NCBI GenBank assembly: GCA_032250585.1
Contig: JAVVFH010000103.1
Span: forward strand, 1-11,578
Length of the DNA stretch: 11,578 nt
Reading direction: 5' to 3'
Source: JAVVFH01 sp032250585
GTDB taxonomy: Bacteria; Pseudomonadota; Gammaproteobacteria; Xanthomonadales; SZUA-36
Shown here: piece by piece, positions 1-6,573 of the stretch
How the letters are laid out: each line of letters opens with the position of its first letter
Position numbering within the stretch: the stretch's first letter is position 1
Notes under the pieces: model-generated
What the model saw: the letters and a program-made list of their open reading frames with translations, nothing else
Database searches by the model: none
Told to the model about the DNA's origin: nothing
Program-made: the position numbers and the translations under genes

Positions 1-151
1 ACATGTATTGGTCTTTTATCAACATATCCCAGAATCAAAAAGTTGATATAAGCATAATTAGTTGAAATTTTATAATTATTATACTGGCTATTTCAGAGTT
101 TTGTGAATTCAAACTAACGGATAGCAGATGTTTTAAAAACTGTAAACTATT
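1..151. other. AT-rich left flank, no gene seen
   Basis: This stretch is visibly AT-rich compared with everything to its right. It has no coding region, RNA gene or clear repeat that I can support. Because it lies beyond the 3' end of the truncated tRNA and its terminator, it is most simply the chromosomal side of the insertion junction. That assignment is inference. Confidence 0.5.
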
Positions 152-154
152 AAT

Positions 155-188
155 CAAAAAAGGCCTAACTGCTTAGCAGTCAGACCTT
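155..188 (-). terminator. Rho-independent terminator of the tRNA-Leu unit
   Basis: Positions 160-172 pair with 176-188 in a 13-bp stem (two mismatches) around a TTA loop. On the minus strand the stem is followed by six T (complement of 155-160). It lies just downstream of the 3' end of the tRNA fragment and in the same orientation, so it is the natural terminator of that tRNA transcript. Its survival supports this side being the original chromosomal sequence downstream of the tRNA. Confidence 0.85.
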
Positions 189-193
189 ATTTG

Positions 194-249
194 TACCCGG
201 GGCGGGAATCGAACCCGCACTCTGTTGCCAGAACCGGATTTTGAGTCCG
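194..249 (-). other. tRNA-Leu(CAA) 3' fragment, attachment-site junction
   Basis: Read on the minus strand, this gives an anticodon stem CGGA/TCCG with loop CTCAAAA (anticodon CAA, 243-241). A long class II variable arm follows (TCTG-GCAA-CAGA, 221-232). Then come a perfect T-arm (202-218), the 3' acceptor strand CCCGGGT (195-201) and discriminator A (194). The next bases read CAA, so CCA is not encoded. No D-arm or 5' acceptor strand exists to the right: similarity stops at the fifth anticodon-stem pair (250). This is the pattern left when an integrase recombines within a tRNA 3' half. Given the orientation, the intact tRNA should lie at the far right end of the island, outside the window. 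Confidence 0.85.
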
Positions 250-275
250 TTCGGTATGTGTATGATGGGCCACGA

Positions 276-374
276 TGTAGGCAGATGAACATTGAAAAAC
301 CAGTGACTTAGGTTCATAATAAATCCGATGGACTTGGATTAAGTTTGCCTACATCTGCCTACACAGTGCCTACA
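276..374. repeat. TGCCTACA repeats, putative integrase/excisionase arm sites
   Basis: The octamer TGCCTACA occurs at 346-353, 356-363 and 367-374 on the plus strand, and inverted as TGTAGGCA at 276-283. The inverted copy extends to a perfect 12-bp match: 276-287 against CATCTGCCTACA at 352-363. The repeats lie between the tRNA junction and the integrase gene, where attP arm-type sites of tyrosine integrases usually sit. They also bracket the predicted int promoter, so binding could regulate int. The repeats are seen directly; the role is inferred. Confidence 0.65.
292..320 (+). promoter_or_regulatory. Sigma-70-type promoter for int
   Basis: TTGAAA (292-297) and CATAAT (315-320) each match the consensus at five of six positions and are separated by 17 bases. 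Transcription would begin near 327, leaving a leader of about 70 bases that contains the three direct TGCCTACA copies before the GTG start at 398. Confidence 0.6.
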
Positions 375-397
375 CCTCAACCCGACGGATTCAGCCC

Positions 398-1648
398 GTG
401 AGAATTAAGAATACCACCGTTGCCAGGGTCAGCCCCCCTGCAAAGGGCTACTCTCTGCACTGGGACGATGACCTGACTGGATTTGGCCTGCGGGTCACAG
501 CCGCAGGCGCCCGGAGCTACATCGTTGAATCGCGGGTCAATGGCAAGACCCGGCGTGCCACGATCGGGAAACACGGCGTATTCACGGCCGATCAGGCGCG
601 CAAGATCGCCAAGAGCAAATTGGGCGACATGGCAAAGGGGATCGATCTGTCGGCCGAACGCAAACGGCTGAAGACTGAGTCCGTGACCTTGGCAAAGGCC
701 GTTGAGTCCTATCTGAGCAACCGTGTAACCCGCGCCGGCCTGCCACTGAAAGACAGGACCAAGGCGGATATTCGCTACCATCTTCGAACGACCTTCCCAG
801 ACTGGGCCGACAAGCCAGTGATGGGTATTACCCGGGAGATGATCCAGCGCCGTTACTCGGATCGTGCTCGGAGATCAGTGGCGCAGGCCAATCAGGCCAT
901 GCGTGTCCTCAAGGGGATCATGAACTACGCCGCGGCCCAGTACCGAGCGCCGGACGGAAGGCGGCTGATTGTTGAGAATCCGGTCGACGTGCTACGCGAC
1001 GCGTCAATGCTCCGTGCGGTCAAACCAAAGTCCAGCATGGTTCCGCTGGAGCAGATCGGGCGCTGGTGGTCGGCGGTACAGGCAAAGCGCACAGACCCGG
1101 CGCAGACTCTCGCCAGCGTTGCTGCCGCTGATTTGGTGGCTTTGCTCGCGTTGACCGGCCTGCGCGTCGGCGAAGCACGCGCACTGAAGTGGTCGCAGAT
1201 CGACCTGGACGGCCGCAGCCTGAGCCTGATCGACACGAAGAACCGCACAGACATCACCCTGCCGCTGTCCGAGGTTGCCGCCAGCGTTCTGCAGAACCGG
1301 CCGAATCGGGAAGGGTGGGTCTTTCCCGCTCGGAGCGGAAAGGGCCACCTGAAGGATGTGCGCGGGCAACTGCAAATTCTGGCTGAGCAGACCGGCATCA
1401 ACATTACCGCGCATGATCTCCGGCGCACTTTCCGGGCTGTCGCTGCCGCCTGCAATGTAGAGTTGTGGCGGACCAAGGCCCTGATGAACCACAAACAGAA
1501 TGATGACGTCACGCTCGCGCACTACACCGACCTGTCGGACGTTCGCAACCTGAAGCCGGAAGCCGACCGCATCGCTGGCTACTTCGAAGAACAGCGTCGG
1601 ATCTTAGAGGGAGCTAACGGGGTCAAGCTGACGGCGAGCCAGCGATGA
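398..1648 (+). CDS. int: Tyrosine-type site-specific integrase
   Basis: A 416-residue DNA recombinase that would integrate and, with an excisionase, excise the island at the tRNA-Leu 3' end. The N-terminal part (about 1-90, with a GFGLRVT motif and the RRATIGKHG strand) matches the DUF4102-type arm-binding domain of P4-like integrases. A SAM-like core-binding domain (about 95-200) and the catalytic domain follow. Catalytic residues are all visible: R256 (LTGLRVGEA), K281, H339-xx-R342 (HDLRR), H365 and nucleophile Y376. Length is normal and nothing looks broken. The GTG start is the only good initiation codon between the upstream in-frame stop at 320-322 and the conserved region. The gene sits directly beside the tRNA fragment and reads into the island. 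Its stop overlaps the next gene's ATG. Confidence 0.95.
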   Translation: MRIKNTTVARVSPPAKGYSLHWDDDLTGFGLRVTAAGARSYIVESRVNGKTRRATIGKHGVFTADQARKIAKSKLGDMAKGIDLSAERKRLKTESVTLAKAVESYLSNRVTRAGLPLKDRTKADIRYHLRTTFPDWADKPVMGITREMIQRRYSDRARRSVAQANQAMRVLKGIMNYAAAQYRAPDGRRLIVENPVDVLRDASMLRAVKPKSSMVPLEQIGRWWSAVQAKRTDPAQTLASVAAADLVALLALTGLRVGEARALKWSQIDLDGRSLSLIDTKNRTDITLPLSEVAASVLQNRPNREGWVFPARSGKGHLKDVRGQLQILAEQTGINITAHDLRRTFRAVAAACNVELWRTKALMNHKQNDDVTLAHYTDLSDVRNLKPEADRIAGYFEEQRRILEGANGVKLTASQR

Positions 1649-2304
1649 GTGAAGCTATAGAAAAACCGAAGTCATTTCTAGAGGAACTTGAGCTTTGTAA
1701 CAGCGATTCACCACCTATAGAAATAACGGAAGAACAGGAGGATCGATTACTGTTCCTGCTTGCCGACAACGAGTTGGACGCCATGGCGATAAAGCAGTTG
1801 ATCGCTTTTCAAATATGCATTCGAGATCGATTGAAAATGCCGGAGCAGCGGCAAAGCCCTATCAATAGCCACAACTTCAAGCAACTCACAGAAACAAGTG
1901 AACTTTGCGCTGATCTTGCAGCCAAGATTCAAGGCGACTTTGAAGGAAAATTGTCCGAGCTATTAACATTGATGGCTTCTTATTATAGGGTCAAAGCCCA
2001 AATTTCCAATCCGAAAGGAAAACGCCAGCGCAAGATAAGCATTCAAGCCATGCTTGCCAATGGGCTAATCCGAACAATCAAAGAAAACCACATAGACATA
2101 CCACTCTCCATAAACCCGGATTCTGATCTTTCGAGACTTTTCCGAATGTGCTGCGAAATAATGTCCGTAAAAGCTCCACGGAACACATCGTTTTATCTCA
2201 AACCTGCAATCCAGGGCCCCCAAATACGCGAGCTCTGGAGTGAATTAAAAAAAATCGAAAAGAATATCCGAAAAATTGCAAGCGCAGAACGAATAAGGAT
2301 CTAG
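1645..2304 (+). CDS. Unrecognised protein translationally coupled to int
   Basis: A 219-residue soluble protein that I do not recognise. Its ATG overlaps the integrase stop in an ATGA arrangement, so the two are co-transcribed and probably translationally coupled. The sequence is mostly helical in character, with an acidic N-terminal third, a basic patch near 120-130 (GKRQRKISI) and a Lys/Arg-rich C-terminus ending ...ERIRI. No signal peptide or membrane segment is seen. Codon use is clearly more AT-rich than int and the genes downstream, suggesting a separate origin. A 14-bp inverted repeat begins at its stop codon. The basic tail could suggest nucleic-acid contact or a partner role for the integrase, but this is a guess. 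Confidence 0.8.
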   Translation: MSEAIEKPKSFLEELELCNSDSPPIEITEEQEDRLLFLLADNELDAMAIKQLIAFQICIRDRLKMPEQRQSPINSHNFKQLTETSELCADLAAKIQGDFEGKLSELLTLMASYYRVKAQISNPKGKRQRKISIQAMLANGLIRTIKENHIDIPLSINPDSDLSRLFRMCCEIMSVKAPRNTSFYLKPAIQGPQIRELWSELKKIEKNIRKIASAERIRI

Positions 2305-2347
2305 CCATACACGATCAGGCAGCTCAGTTCTCATGATCGTGTATGGC
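2304..2347. repeat. 14-bp perfect inverted repeat at the end of the int operon
   Basis: GCCATACACGATCA (2304-2317) is perfectly repeated in inverted form at 2334-2347, with a 16-base loop. There is no T-run after either arm, so it is not a standard intrinsic terminator. It could be a processing hairpin, a rho-type end, or an operator for the HTH protein encoded 77 bases downstream. Confidence 0.6.
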
Positions 2348-2368
2348 CTAATATTCGAACTCTGTTGT

Positions 2369-2421
2369 ACTACGTCCAAGCCATCGCAAAAAGGGTGGCC
2401 CCGGCCCAAATTGGACGTAGT
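2369..2421. repeat. 11-bp perfect inverted repeat just before the HTH gene
   Basis: ACTACGTCCAA (2369-2379) recurs inverted as TTGGACGTAGT (2411-2421), with 31 bases between the arms. The right arm ends three bases before the ATG of the AlpA-like gene. Position and symmetry suggest an operator, possibly for autoregulation. The arms are too far apart for an ordinary terminator. Confidence 0.5.
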
Positions 2422-2423
2422 CA

Positions 2424-2651
2424 ATGCATTCCTCCCATTCATGGCGCACCAACAGCGCCAACGACCTCTTCGACACCCAGCAAGCCGCCGAATATCTCGG
2501 CCTGAAGCGCACCACGTTAGAGGCTTGGCGCTGCCGTGGAGGCGGTCCGAAGTTTGCGAAATTCGGCCGAGTCGTCCGTTACCGCCAGTCGGACATTGAC
2601 TCGTGGATTGAGTCCCGCACGCGCGACAACACAGTCCAGCCAGACCCGTGA
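2424..2651 (+). CDS. AlpA/excisionase-type HTH DNA-binding protein
   Basis: A 75-residue protein of the MerR-like HTH_17 / AlpA-excisionase class. The diagnostic run is a DTQQAAEYLGLKRTTLEAWR helix-turn-helix (about 17-36). It is followed by a GGGPKFAKFGRVVRYRQSDIDSWI wing, seen in most island excisionases and AlpA regulators. Such proteins act as recombination directionality factors for the adjacent integrase or activate island promoters; in Gram-negative PICIs an AlpA-like protein is the activator. I cannot tell which applies here. The ATG at 2424 lacks a strong Shine-Dalgarno sequence, with only GGAC nearby. Two perfect inverted repeats lie in the preceding 120 bases and could be its targets. 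Size and order (int, then HTH, then primase) fit a satellite element. Confidence 0.85.
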   Translation: MHSSHSWRTNSANDLFDTQQAAEYLGLKRTTLEAWRCRGGGPKFAKFGRVVRYRQSDIDSWIESRTRDNTVQPDP

Positions 2652-2679
2652 TCGCACCCTAGTCCTATCCCGAAATTAT

Positions 2680-2699
2680 CAGCACCAAGACTGGTGCTG
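2680..2699. other. 8-bp stem-loop in the leader of the next gene
   Basis: CAGCACCA (2680-2687) pairs perfectly with TGGTGCTG (2692-2699) across a 4-base loop. A second short GCCC-GCAT-GGGC symmetry follows near 2707-2718. There is no T-tract. Both lie in the 118-base gap between the HTH gene and the small ORF at 2770, so they may be leader structure, an operator, or chance. Confidence 0.35.
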
Positions 2700-2769
2700 G
2701 TAAGCGCCCGCATGGGCATCTAACCGTCCGCGCAAGCGGCACTTTAACTGCAACTCAAGAGGTATCGAA

Positions 2770-3120
2770 ATGAAAGTCAACCAAATGATCGAAAGCAAGT
2801 ACCTGCGCAAGGAAGACATCGACGCAGACACCACGGTAACGCTCGGCGAAGTCACACGCGAGTCAATGCCGAACGGTGACCAGCGGTTTGTTCTGCACTT
2901 CCCGGAATATGAAAAAGGCCTGGTCATGAACACCACCACCATCCGCGTGCTGGCCGATGCGTTCGGCGGCGACACGGATCACTGGAAGGGCCAGAAGGCT
3001 GTTCTGTACGTCGACCCGAACGTGTCTTTTAAGGGCCAGGTCGTCGGCGGTCTGCGGCTGCGTCCGATCAAGGGCCAGCCGGTCGTCGACGATGACCTGA
3101 ACGACGCCATCAATTTCTGA
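2770..3120 (+). CDS. Small phage/island protein of unknown function
   Basis: A 116-residue acidic protein with a strong Shine-Dalgarno sequence (AGAGG, 2758-2762) and ATG start. The opening MKVNQMIESKYLRKEDID and the central run VLYVDPNVSFKGQVVGGLRLR look like a small protein family that I associate with phages and islands near primase genes. I know no biochemical role for it. The pattern of alternating hydrophobic residues suggests a mainly beta fold. It has no signal peptide or membrane segment. Its place directly before the primase/helicase, separated by a hairpin, suggests a replication-accessory role. This is inference. Confidence 0.8.
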   Translation: MKVNQMIESKYLRKEDIDADTTVTLGEVTRESMPNGDQRFVLHFPEYEKGLVMNTTTIRVLADAFGGDTDHWKGQKAVLYVDPNVSFKGQVVGGLRLRPIKGQPVVDDDLNDAINF

Positions 3121-3133
3121 TCGGCAAAAAAGT

Positions 3134-3163
3134 GAAAGCCCGACCAGTGCCGGTCGGGCTTTC
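3134..3163 (+). terminator. Strong intrinsic hairpin between the small ORF and primase
   Basis: Positions 3134-3145 pair perfectly with 3152-3163 (12 bp, GC-rich core GCCCGACC/GGTCGGGC, 6-base loop). The hairpin starts 14 bases after the stop of the small ORF. The 3' side ends in TTTC rather than a long T-run, so termination may be partial. This would lower primase expression relative to the small ORF unless a promoter lies in 3164-3220. Confidence 0.7.
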
Positions 3164-3220
3164 TTGAGGTATCGAGCGCAGCAGCAGCCGATTCGGTGTT
3201 CAACAATGAGGGGCTACTAA

Positions 3221-5344
3221 GTGAATATAGTACAGCAGATCGGGCGTCAGCGCCATGACAGCCTGGCCGAGGCAATCCAGGCGGCCGGCATGACGCCGCC
3301 GGTGCATATCGCGCCCGGCAAATGGTATCGATTCGCCGGCGTCGACAAGAGCAGCGGCAACACGGCCGGCTACTGCCGTCTATTCGACGACGGTGAAGGC
3401 GGCGTTTTCGGCGACTGGTCGACCGGCTACAGCGACACTTGGTTTCCGGATCGCGATTACAGCGATCAGGAGCTGGCCGCGCTGCAGCAAAAGGCCGCCG
3501 CCGCTCGTGCCCAAGCCGAGGCCGAACGCAAGGCCGGCCATGATGAAGCCGCAGCGAAAGCGACAAAGGTCTGGAAGAAGGCGAAGCCGGCGACCAGCCA
3601 TCCGTATCTCGAAAAGAAGCAGGTCGAGGCCCATGGCCTGCGGCTGCACGACGATGGCCGGCTGATCGTACCGGTTCAGTCACCGGATGGCGAGATCCGC
3701 TCGCTGCAGTTTATCGACGACGACGGTAGCAAGCGGTTCTTTCCCGGTGGTGAAATCACCGGCAACTATCACGCTATCGGCAAGCCGGCCGAACGGTTCT
3801 ATATCGCCGAAGGCTACGCAACTGCCGCAACGGTTCACGCCGCAACTGGCCAGCCGGTTGCGGTCGCGTTCAACTGCGGCAACCTGCAGCCGGTGGCGGT
3901 GGCGATCCGCAAGAAGTACCCCACCGTGCCGATTGTCGTCGCTGCCGACAATGACGAAAAGACACAAGGCAACCCCGGCGTCAGGAAGGCCACAGAGGCC
4001 GCTCAAGCGGTCGCCGGCCACGTTGTGGCACCTGATACGGTTGGCGACTTCAACGACTTCCTGATCGACCAGGGGCTGCCTGCGGTCACGATGGCACTGG
4101 AGCCGAGTGGACTCACGCGCAGACTGGCCGACATCGAGGCACAGTCGATTGTCTGGCTCTGGGAAGGCCGGCTGGCGCTGGGCAAGCTGACCATCGACGC
4201 CGGTGATCCTGGACTCGGCAAGAGCCTCATCACCGCCGACATCACCGCGCGCATCACCGCCGGCATCCCGTGGCCGGATGGTAGCGGCACACCGAAGCCG
4301 GCCAGCGTGGTCTTCGCATCGGCTGAAGATGACGCGGCCGACACCATCCGACCACGGCTGGAAGCCGCCGGTGCTGACGTCAGAAAAGTCTTCATCCTCG
4401 AATCCGTCATCGACACCGACAAGGAAGGCTTGCCAGTCGAGCGCGCATTCAGTTTGAAGCGCGACCTGATCCGGCTGGATCAGGAGATCAAGCGGATCGG
4501 CGACGTGGCGCTGGTGGTAGTGGATCCGATCTCTGCCTTTCTCGGTGATACGGACTCGCACAACAACGCAGAGATCCGCTCGCTGCTGTCACCGCTGAAA
4601 GACCTTGCCAGCCGCCACAGGATCGCCGTGCTGGCCGTTTCGCATTTGAACAAGGCCACCGGTGGCAATGCTCTTTATCGTGTCTCTGGTTCGCTTGCAT
4701 TCGTCGCTGCAGCACGCTCGGCATGGGTGGTGGTGAAAGACCCGGATGATGAGCATCGCCGGCTGCTGCTGCCGAGTAAGAACAACCTGGCGCCTGACAT
4801 TGGTGGTTTCGCATATCGCGTCGGTGAAGTCCCGACCGCAGTCGGCAACGTGCCGGTCATCCAGTGGGAGCCGGAGCGAGTATCTGTATCTGCCATCGAG
4901 GCACTGACACCCGACGACGAGCGTGATGCAAAAGCCGAAGCCTGCCAGCTGATCATCGACTGCCTGAATGAAGGCATCACCGACTCGAAAGAAATCTTGA
5001 AATCAGCGCGCGAGGCCGGCGTGGCCGAGAAGACGCTACGCCGCGCGAAGTCTTCGCTGGGTATCCGATCCGAGCGCGATGGATTCGGCAAAGCCGGTAA
5101 ATGGCGCTGGCGACTACCCGACGCCAATGATGGCCACCCACCCATAGATGACCATAGTTCCCCGTGCCCGAATGTGGCCGCCTATGCCGCCTATGGAGAA
5201 GAGACAACAAAGACGGCCAAGACGGCCAATGACCACCAAAGAGACAACACCAGTAATGAGAAGTCCATCAAAGATGGCATAGACGGCCAGATTGAGGCAC
5301 AGGAATCTAAGGGCATCAATGGCCGAGAACGGTGGACGGTGTGA
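3221..5344 (+). CDS. TOPRIM primase fused to RepA-like AAA helicase
   Basis: A 707-residue replication protein for autonomous island replication. The N-terminal region (1-130) has no CHC2-type zinc cluster. A TOPRIM domain spans about 190-285, with the catalytic glutamate in YIAEGYATA (E197) and the acidic DND (243-245), then DFNDF (276-280). A RecA-fold helicase of the RepA/AAA_25 type follows, with Walker A GDPGLGKS (328-335), Walker B LVVVDP (431-436) and SHLNK (474-478). A winged-helix-like part (about 565-630) and a polar, low-complexity tail of about 75 residues finish it. The GTG start is preceded by GAGGGG at 3208-3213 (spacing 7). Its stop overlaps the next gene's GTG. Fused pri-rep proteins of this kind are characteristic of phage satellites and related islands. 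Confidence 0.92.
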   Translation: MNIVQQIGRQRHDSLAEAIQAAGMTPPVHIAPGKWYRFAGVDKSSGNTAGYCRLFDDGEGGVFGDWSTGYSDTWFPDRDYSDQELAALQQKAAAARAQAEAERKAGHDEAAAKATKVWKKAKPATSHPYLEKKQVEAHGLRLHDDGRLIVPVQSPDGEIRSLQFIDDDGSKRFFPGGEITGNYHAIGKPAERFYIAEGYATAATVHAATGQPVAVAFNCGNLQPVAVAIRKKYPTVPIVVAADNDEKTQGNPGVRKATEAAQAVAGHVVAPDTVGDFNDFLIDQGLPAVTMALEPSGLTRRLADIEAQSIVWLWEGRLALGKLTIDAGDPGLGKSLITADITARITAGIPWPDGSGTPKPASVVFASAEDDAADTIRPRLEAAGADVRKVFILESVIDTDKEGLPVERAFSLKRDLIRLDQEIKRIGDVALVVVDPISAFLGDTDSHNNAEIRSLLSPLKDLASRHRIAVLAVSHLNKATGGNALYRVSGSLAFVAAARSAWVVVKDPDDEHRRLLLPSKNNLAPDIGGFAYRVGEVPTAVGNVPVIQWEPERVSVSAIEALTPDDERDAKAEACQLIIDCLNEGITDSKEILKSAREAGVAEKTLRRAKSSLGIRSERDGFGKAGKWRWRLPDANDGHPPIDDHSSPCPNVAAYAAYGEETTKTAKTANDHQRDNTSNEKSIKDGIDGQIEAQESKGINGRERWTV

Positions 5345-5832
5345 ACGCGGCCGCTCTGGTGGACAACCTGAGAAAGCGCGGTTTCACCATCAGCGCATGT
5401 GATGGACGGCTGGAGATTGAAGGGCCACCCGGCACGATCACGCCGGCGCTGCGTCAGCAACTCAAGGAACAGAAGCAGGTGCTACTGGCGAATCTGGATC
5501 CGCCACCGCCGCTGCCGGAAGTCACCTGCAGCGATTGCCGGCATTTCATCCGCGACAAGATCAACCCGCCGCAAGGCATCGGCCGCTGCGGTGTCGGCCA
5601 GGACGGGCTGCTGTATCCGAACATCAAGCGCCGCTGTCCCGGCTTTCAAATCAGTCGCAGCGCACTGGATGAGATCGCCATTGAAGTGGCCAGCGAGATC
5701 GACGGCTTCGCTGACATTGTTTTGAATGAAACCGACTATGACCAGCCGCACCAGATCCGCAGGCTGGCAGTGCACATGATCGATCTTCAACGCAGAGAGG
5801 GTAAAGGCGTATGGACGGCAGAAAGCAAGTAG
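5341..5832 (+). CDS. TubC-docking-like N-terminus plus Cys-cluster protein
   Basis: A 163-residue protein from the GTG at 5341, which forms a GTGA overlap with the primase stop; an in-frame GTG at 5332 would add three residues. Residues 1-52 (MNAAALVDNLRKRG...GRLEI...LRQQLKEQKQVLLANL) look like the TubC N-terminal docking domain, known from polyketide/peptide synthetases but also found alone in islands. A proline linker (53-59) leads to a probable zinc site: C63-x2-C66, H68, C83 and C99 in a CSDCRHF...GRCG...RRCPGF pattern. The C-terminal part is helical. The overlap implies translational coupling to the primase and perhaps direct partnership with it at the replication origin. Function is not known to me. 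Confidence 0.85.
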   Translation: MNAAALVDNLRKRGFTISACDGRLEIEGPPGTITPALRQQLKEQKQVLLANLDPPPPLPEVTCSDCRHFIRDKINPPQGIGRCGVGQDGLLYPNIKRRCPGFQISRSALDEIAIEVASEIDGFADIVLNETDYDQPHQIRRLAVHMIDLQRREGKGVWTAESK

Positions 5833-6029
5833 AGCTTTACGCGCAACTCGCGCAACCCGAGCAACTGGCCGGCATCCGCATCGGTGATGCCGTTCGATTA
5901 CCGAACATCGACACCGTGTTCGAGGTCGTTCGGCTGGAGGACCCGCTGCTGATTCTGCGGGCACCGTCCGGGCGCGAGCTACGAGCCGGCTGGCGCGCGG
6001 TAAAGCTTCAATCCGGCGCCGCCGTCTAG
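5811..6029 (+). CDS. Small unrecognised protein, last gene of the primase operon
   Basis: A 72-residue protein whose ATG lies inside the end of the previous gene (22-base overlap), with purine-rich GAGAGGGTAAAGG just upstream as ribosome-binding sequence. After a helical start (RKQVELYAQLAQPEQLAG), the region IRIGDAVRLPNIDTVFEVVRLEDPLLILRAP has the look of a small beta-barrel (SH3- or KOW-like). That is only an impression. Its stop and the stop of the converging terS gene share the palindrome CTAG, so the two genes end tail to tail with a 4-base overlap and no room for a terminator. Confidence 0.75.
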   Translation: MDGRKQVELYAQLAQPEQLAGIRIGDAVRLPNIDTVFEVVRLEDPLLILRAPSGRELRAGWRAVKLQSGAAV

Positions 6030-6553
6030 CTGCGCTCTCTCGCCAGATCCAGAGCATTCTTGCCCGCTGCGATTTTCTGCATGACATCGAGCAGGCTGTC
6101 ATTCCGAGTCTGGAGATTATCCCGCTCATACAGACCCAGATGCTTGATCAGTCGCTCGGTCGCTGCATTCCGGTCGGGAAGCCGGTATTCGTAGGAGCCA
6201 TCTGCCCGGCGGTGGATGCCCTGGACAACCCGGGCCAGATTCGCCGGGAGTTCGTGGGGCGGAACCAGTTCGCCGCTGTCGTCGAACAGCTCCCGAACAT
6301 CGTAGACCGACAGTTGCAGGGCATGCCGGAGCACCTCGTCGGCGTCCAGCTTCAGCTTCTCGGAGCGGGCCTCCTTCGCCGCCTGAACCGCCTGGTAGAT
6401 GTGCGGCTTGTCGTCGGGCTTCGAGACCCAGCCGTAACTCTTGATCCGGGCGGTGGACTCGCGGTAGCCGGCGGCGATCGCGGCGCGCTGGGGATCGAGA
6501 TCGATCAGGTATTCGTCGACGAAACGCTGTTCCTTCGCGGTCAGGGTTCTCAT
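6026..6553 (-). CDS. terS: Phage-type small terminase subunit (orphan)
   Basis: A 175-residue protein of the Terminase_2 small-subunit family. The opening LTAKEQRFVDEYLIDLDPQRAAIAAGYRE is the characteristic N-terminal HTH that recognises cos or pac DNA. A mid part of the type (ADEVLRHALQLSVYDVRELFDDSGELVPPHELP) and a helical oligomerisation region follow. I chose the ATG at 6553 because GGAG (complement of 6561-6564) sits 7 bases before it. A longer reading from 6583 would start inside the promoter. No large terminase, portal or capsid gene is present. It converges on the replication operon. TerS normally directs DNA into procapsids with TerL; an orphan copy in a satellite can redirect a helper phage's packaging machinery to island DNA. 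An SOS box lies just upstream. Confidence 0.92.
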   Translation of the reverse strand: MRTLTAKEQRFVDEYLIDLDPQRAAIAAGYRESTARIKSYGWVSKPDDKPHIYQAVQAAKEARSEKLKLDADEVLRHALQLSVYDVRELFDDSGELVPPHELPANLARVVQGIHRRADGSYEYRLPDRNAATERLIKHLGLYERDNLQTRNDSLLDVMQKIAAGKNALDLARERS

Positions 6554-6573
6554 GCTGCGGCTCCAGGCGAAAC

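Noticed and set aside
2304..2347. Intrinsic terminator for the int operon
   Set aside because: The stem is good, but the loop is 16 bases and no T-run follows on either strand, so I list it as an inverted repeat only.
3380..5210. Several long open frames on the minus strand opposite the primase
   Set aside because: They are mirror frames of a GC-rich gene, rich in Arg, Ser and Pro, and have no start signals or domains.
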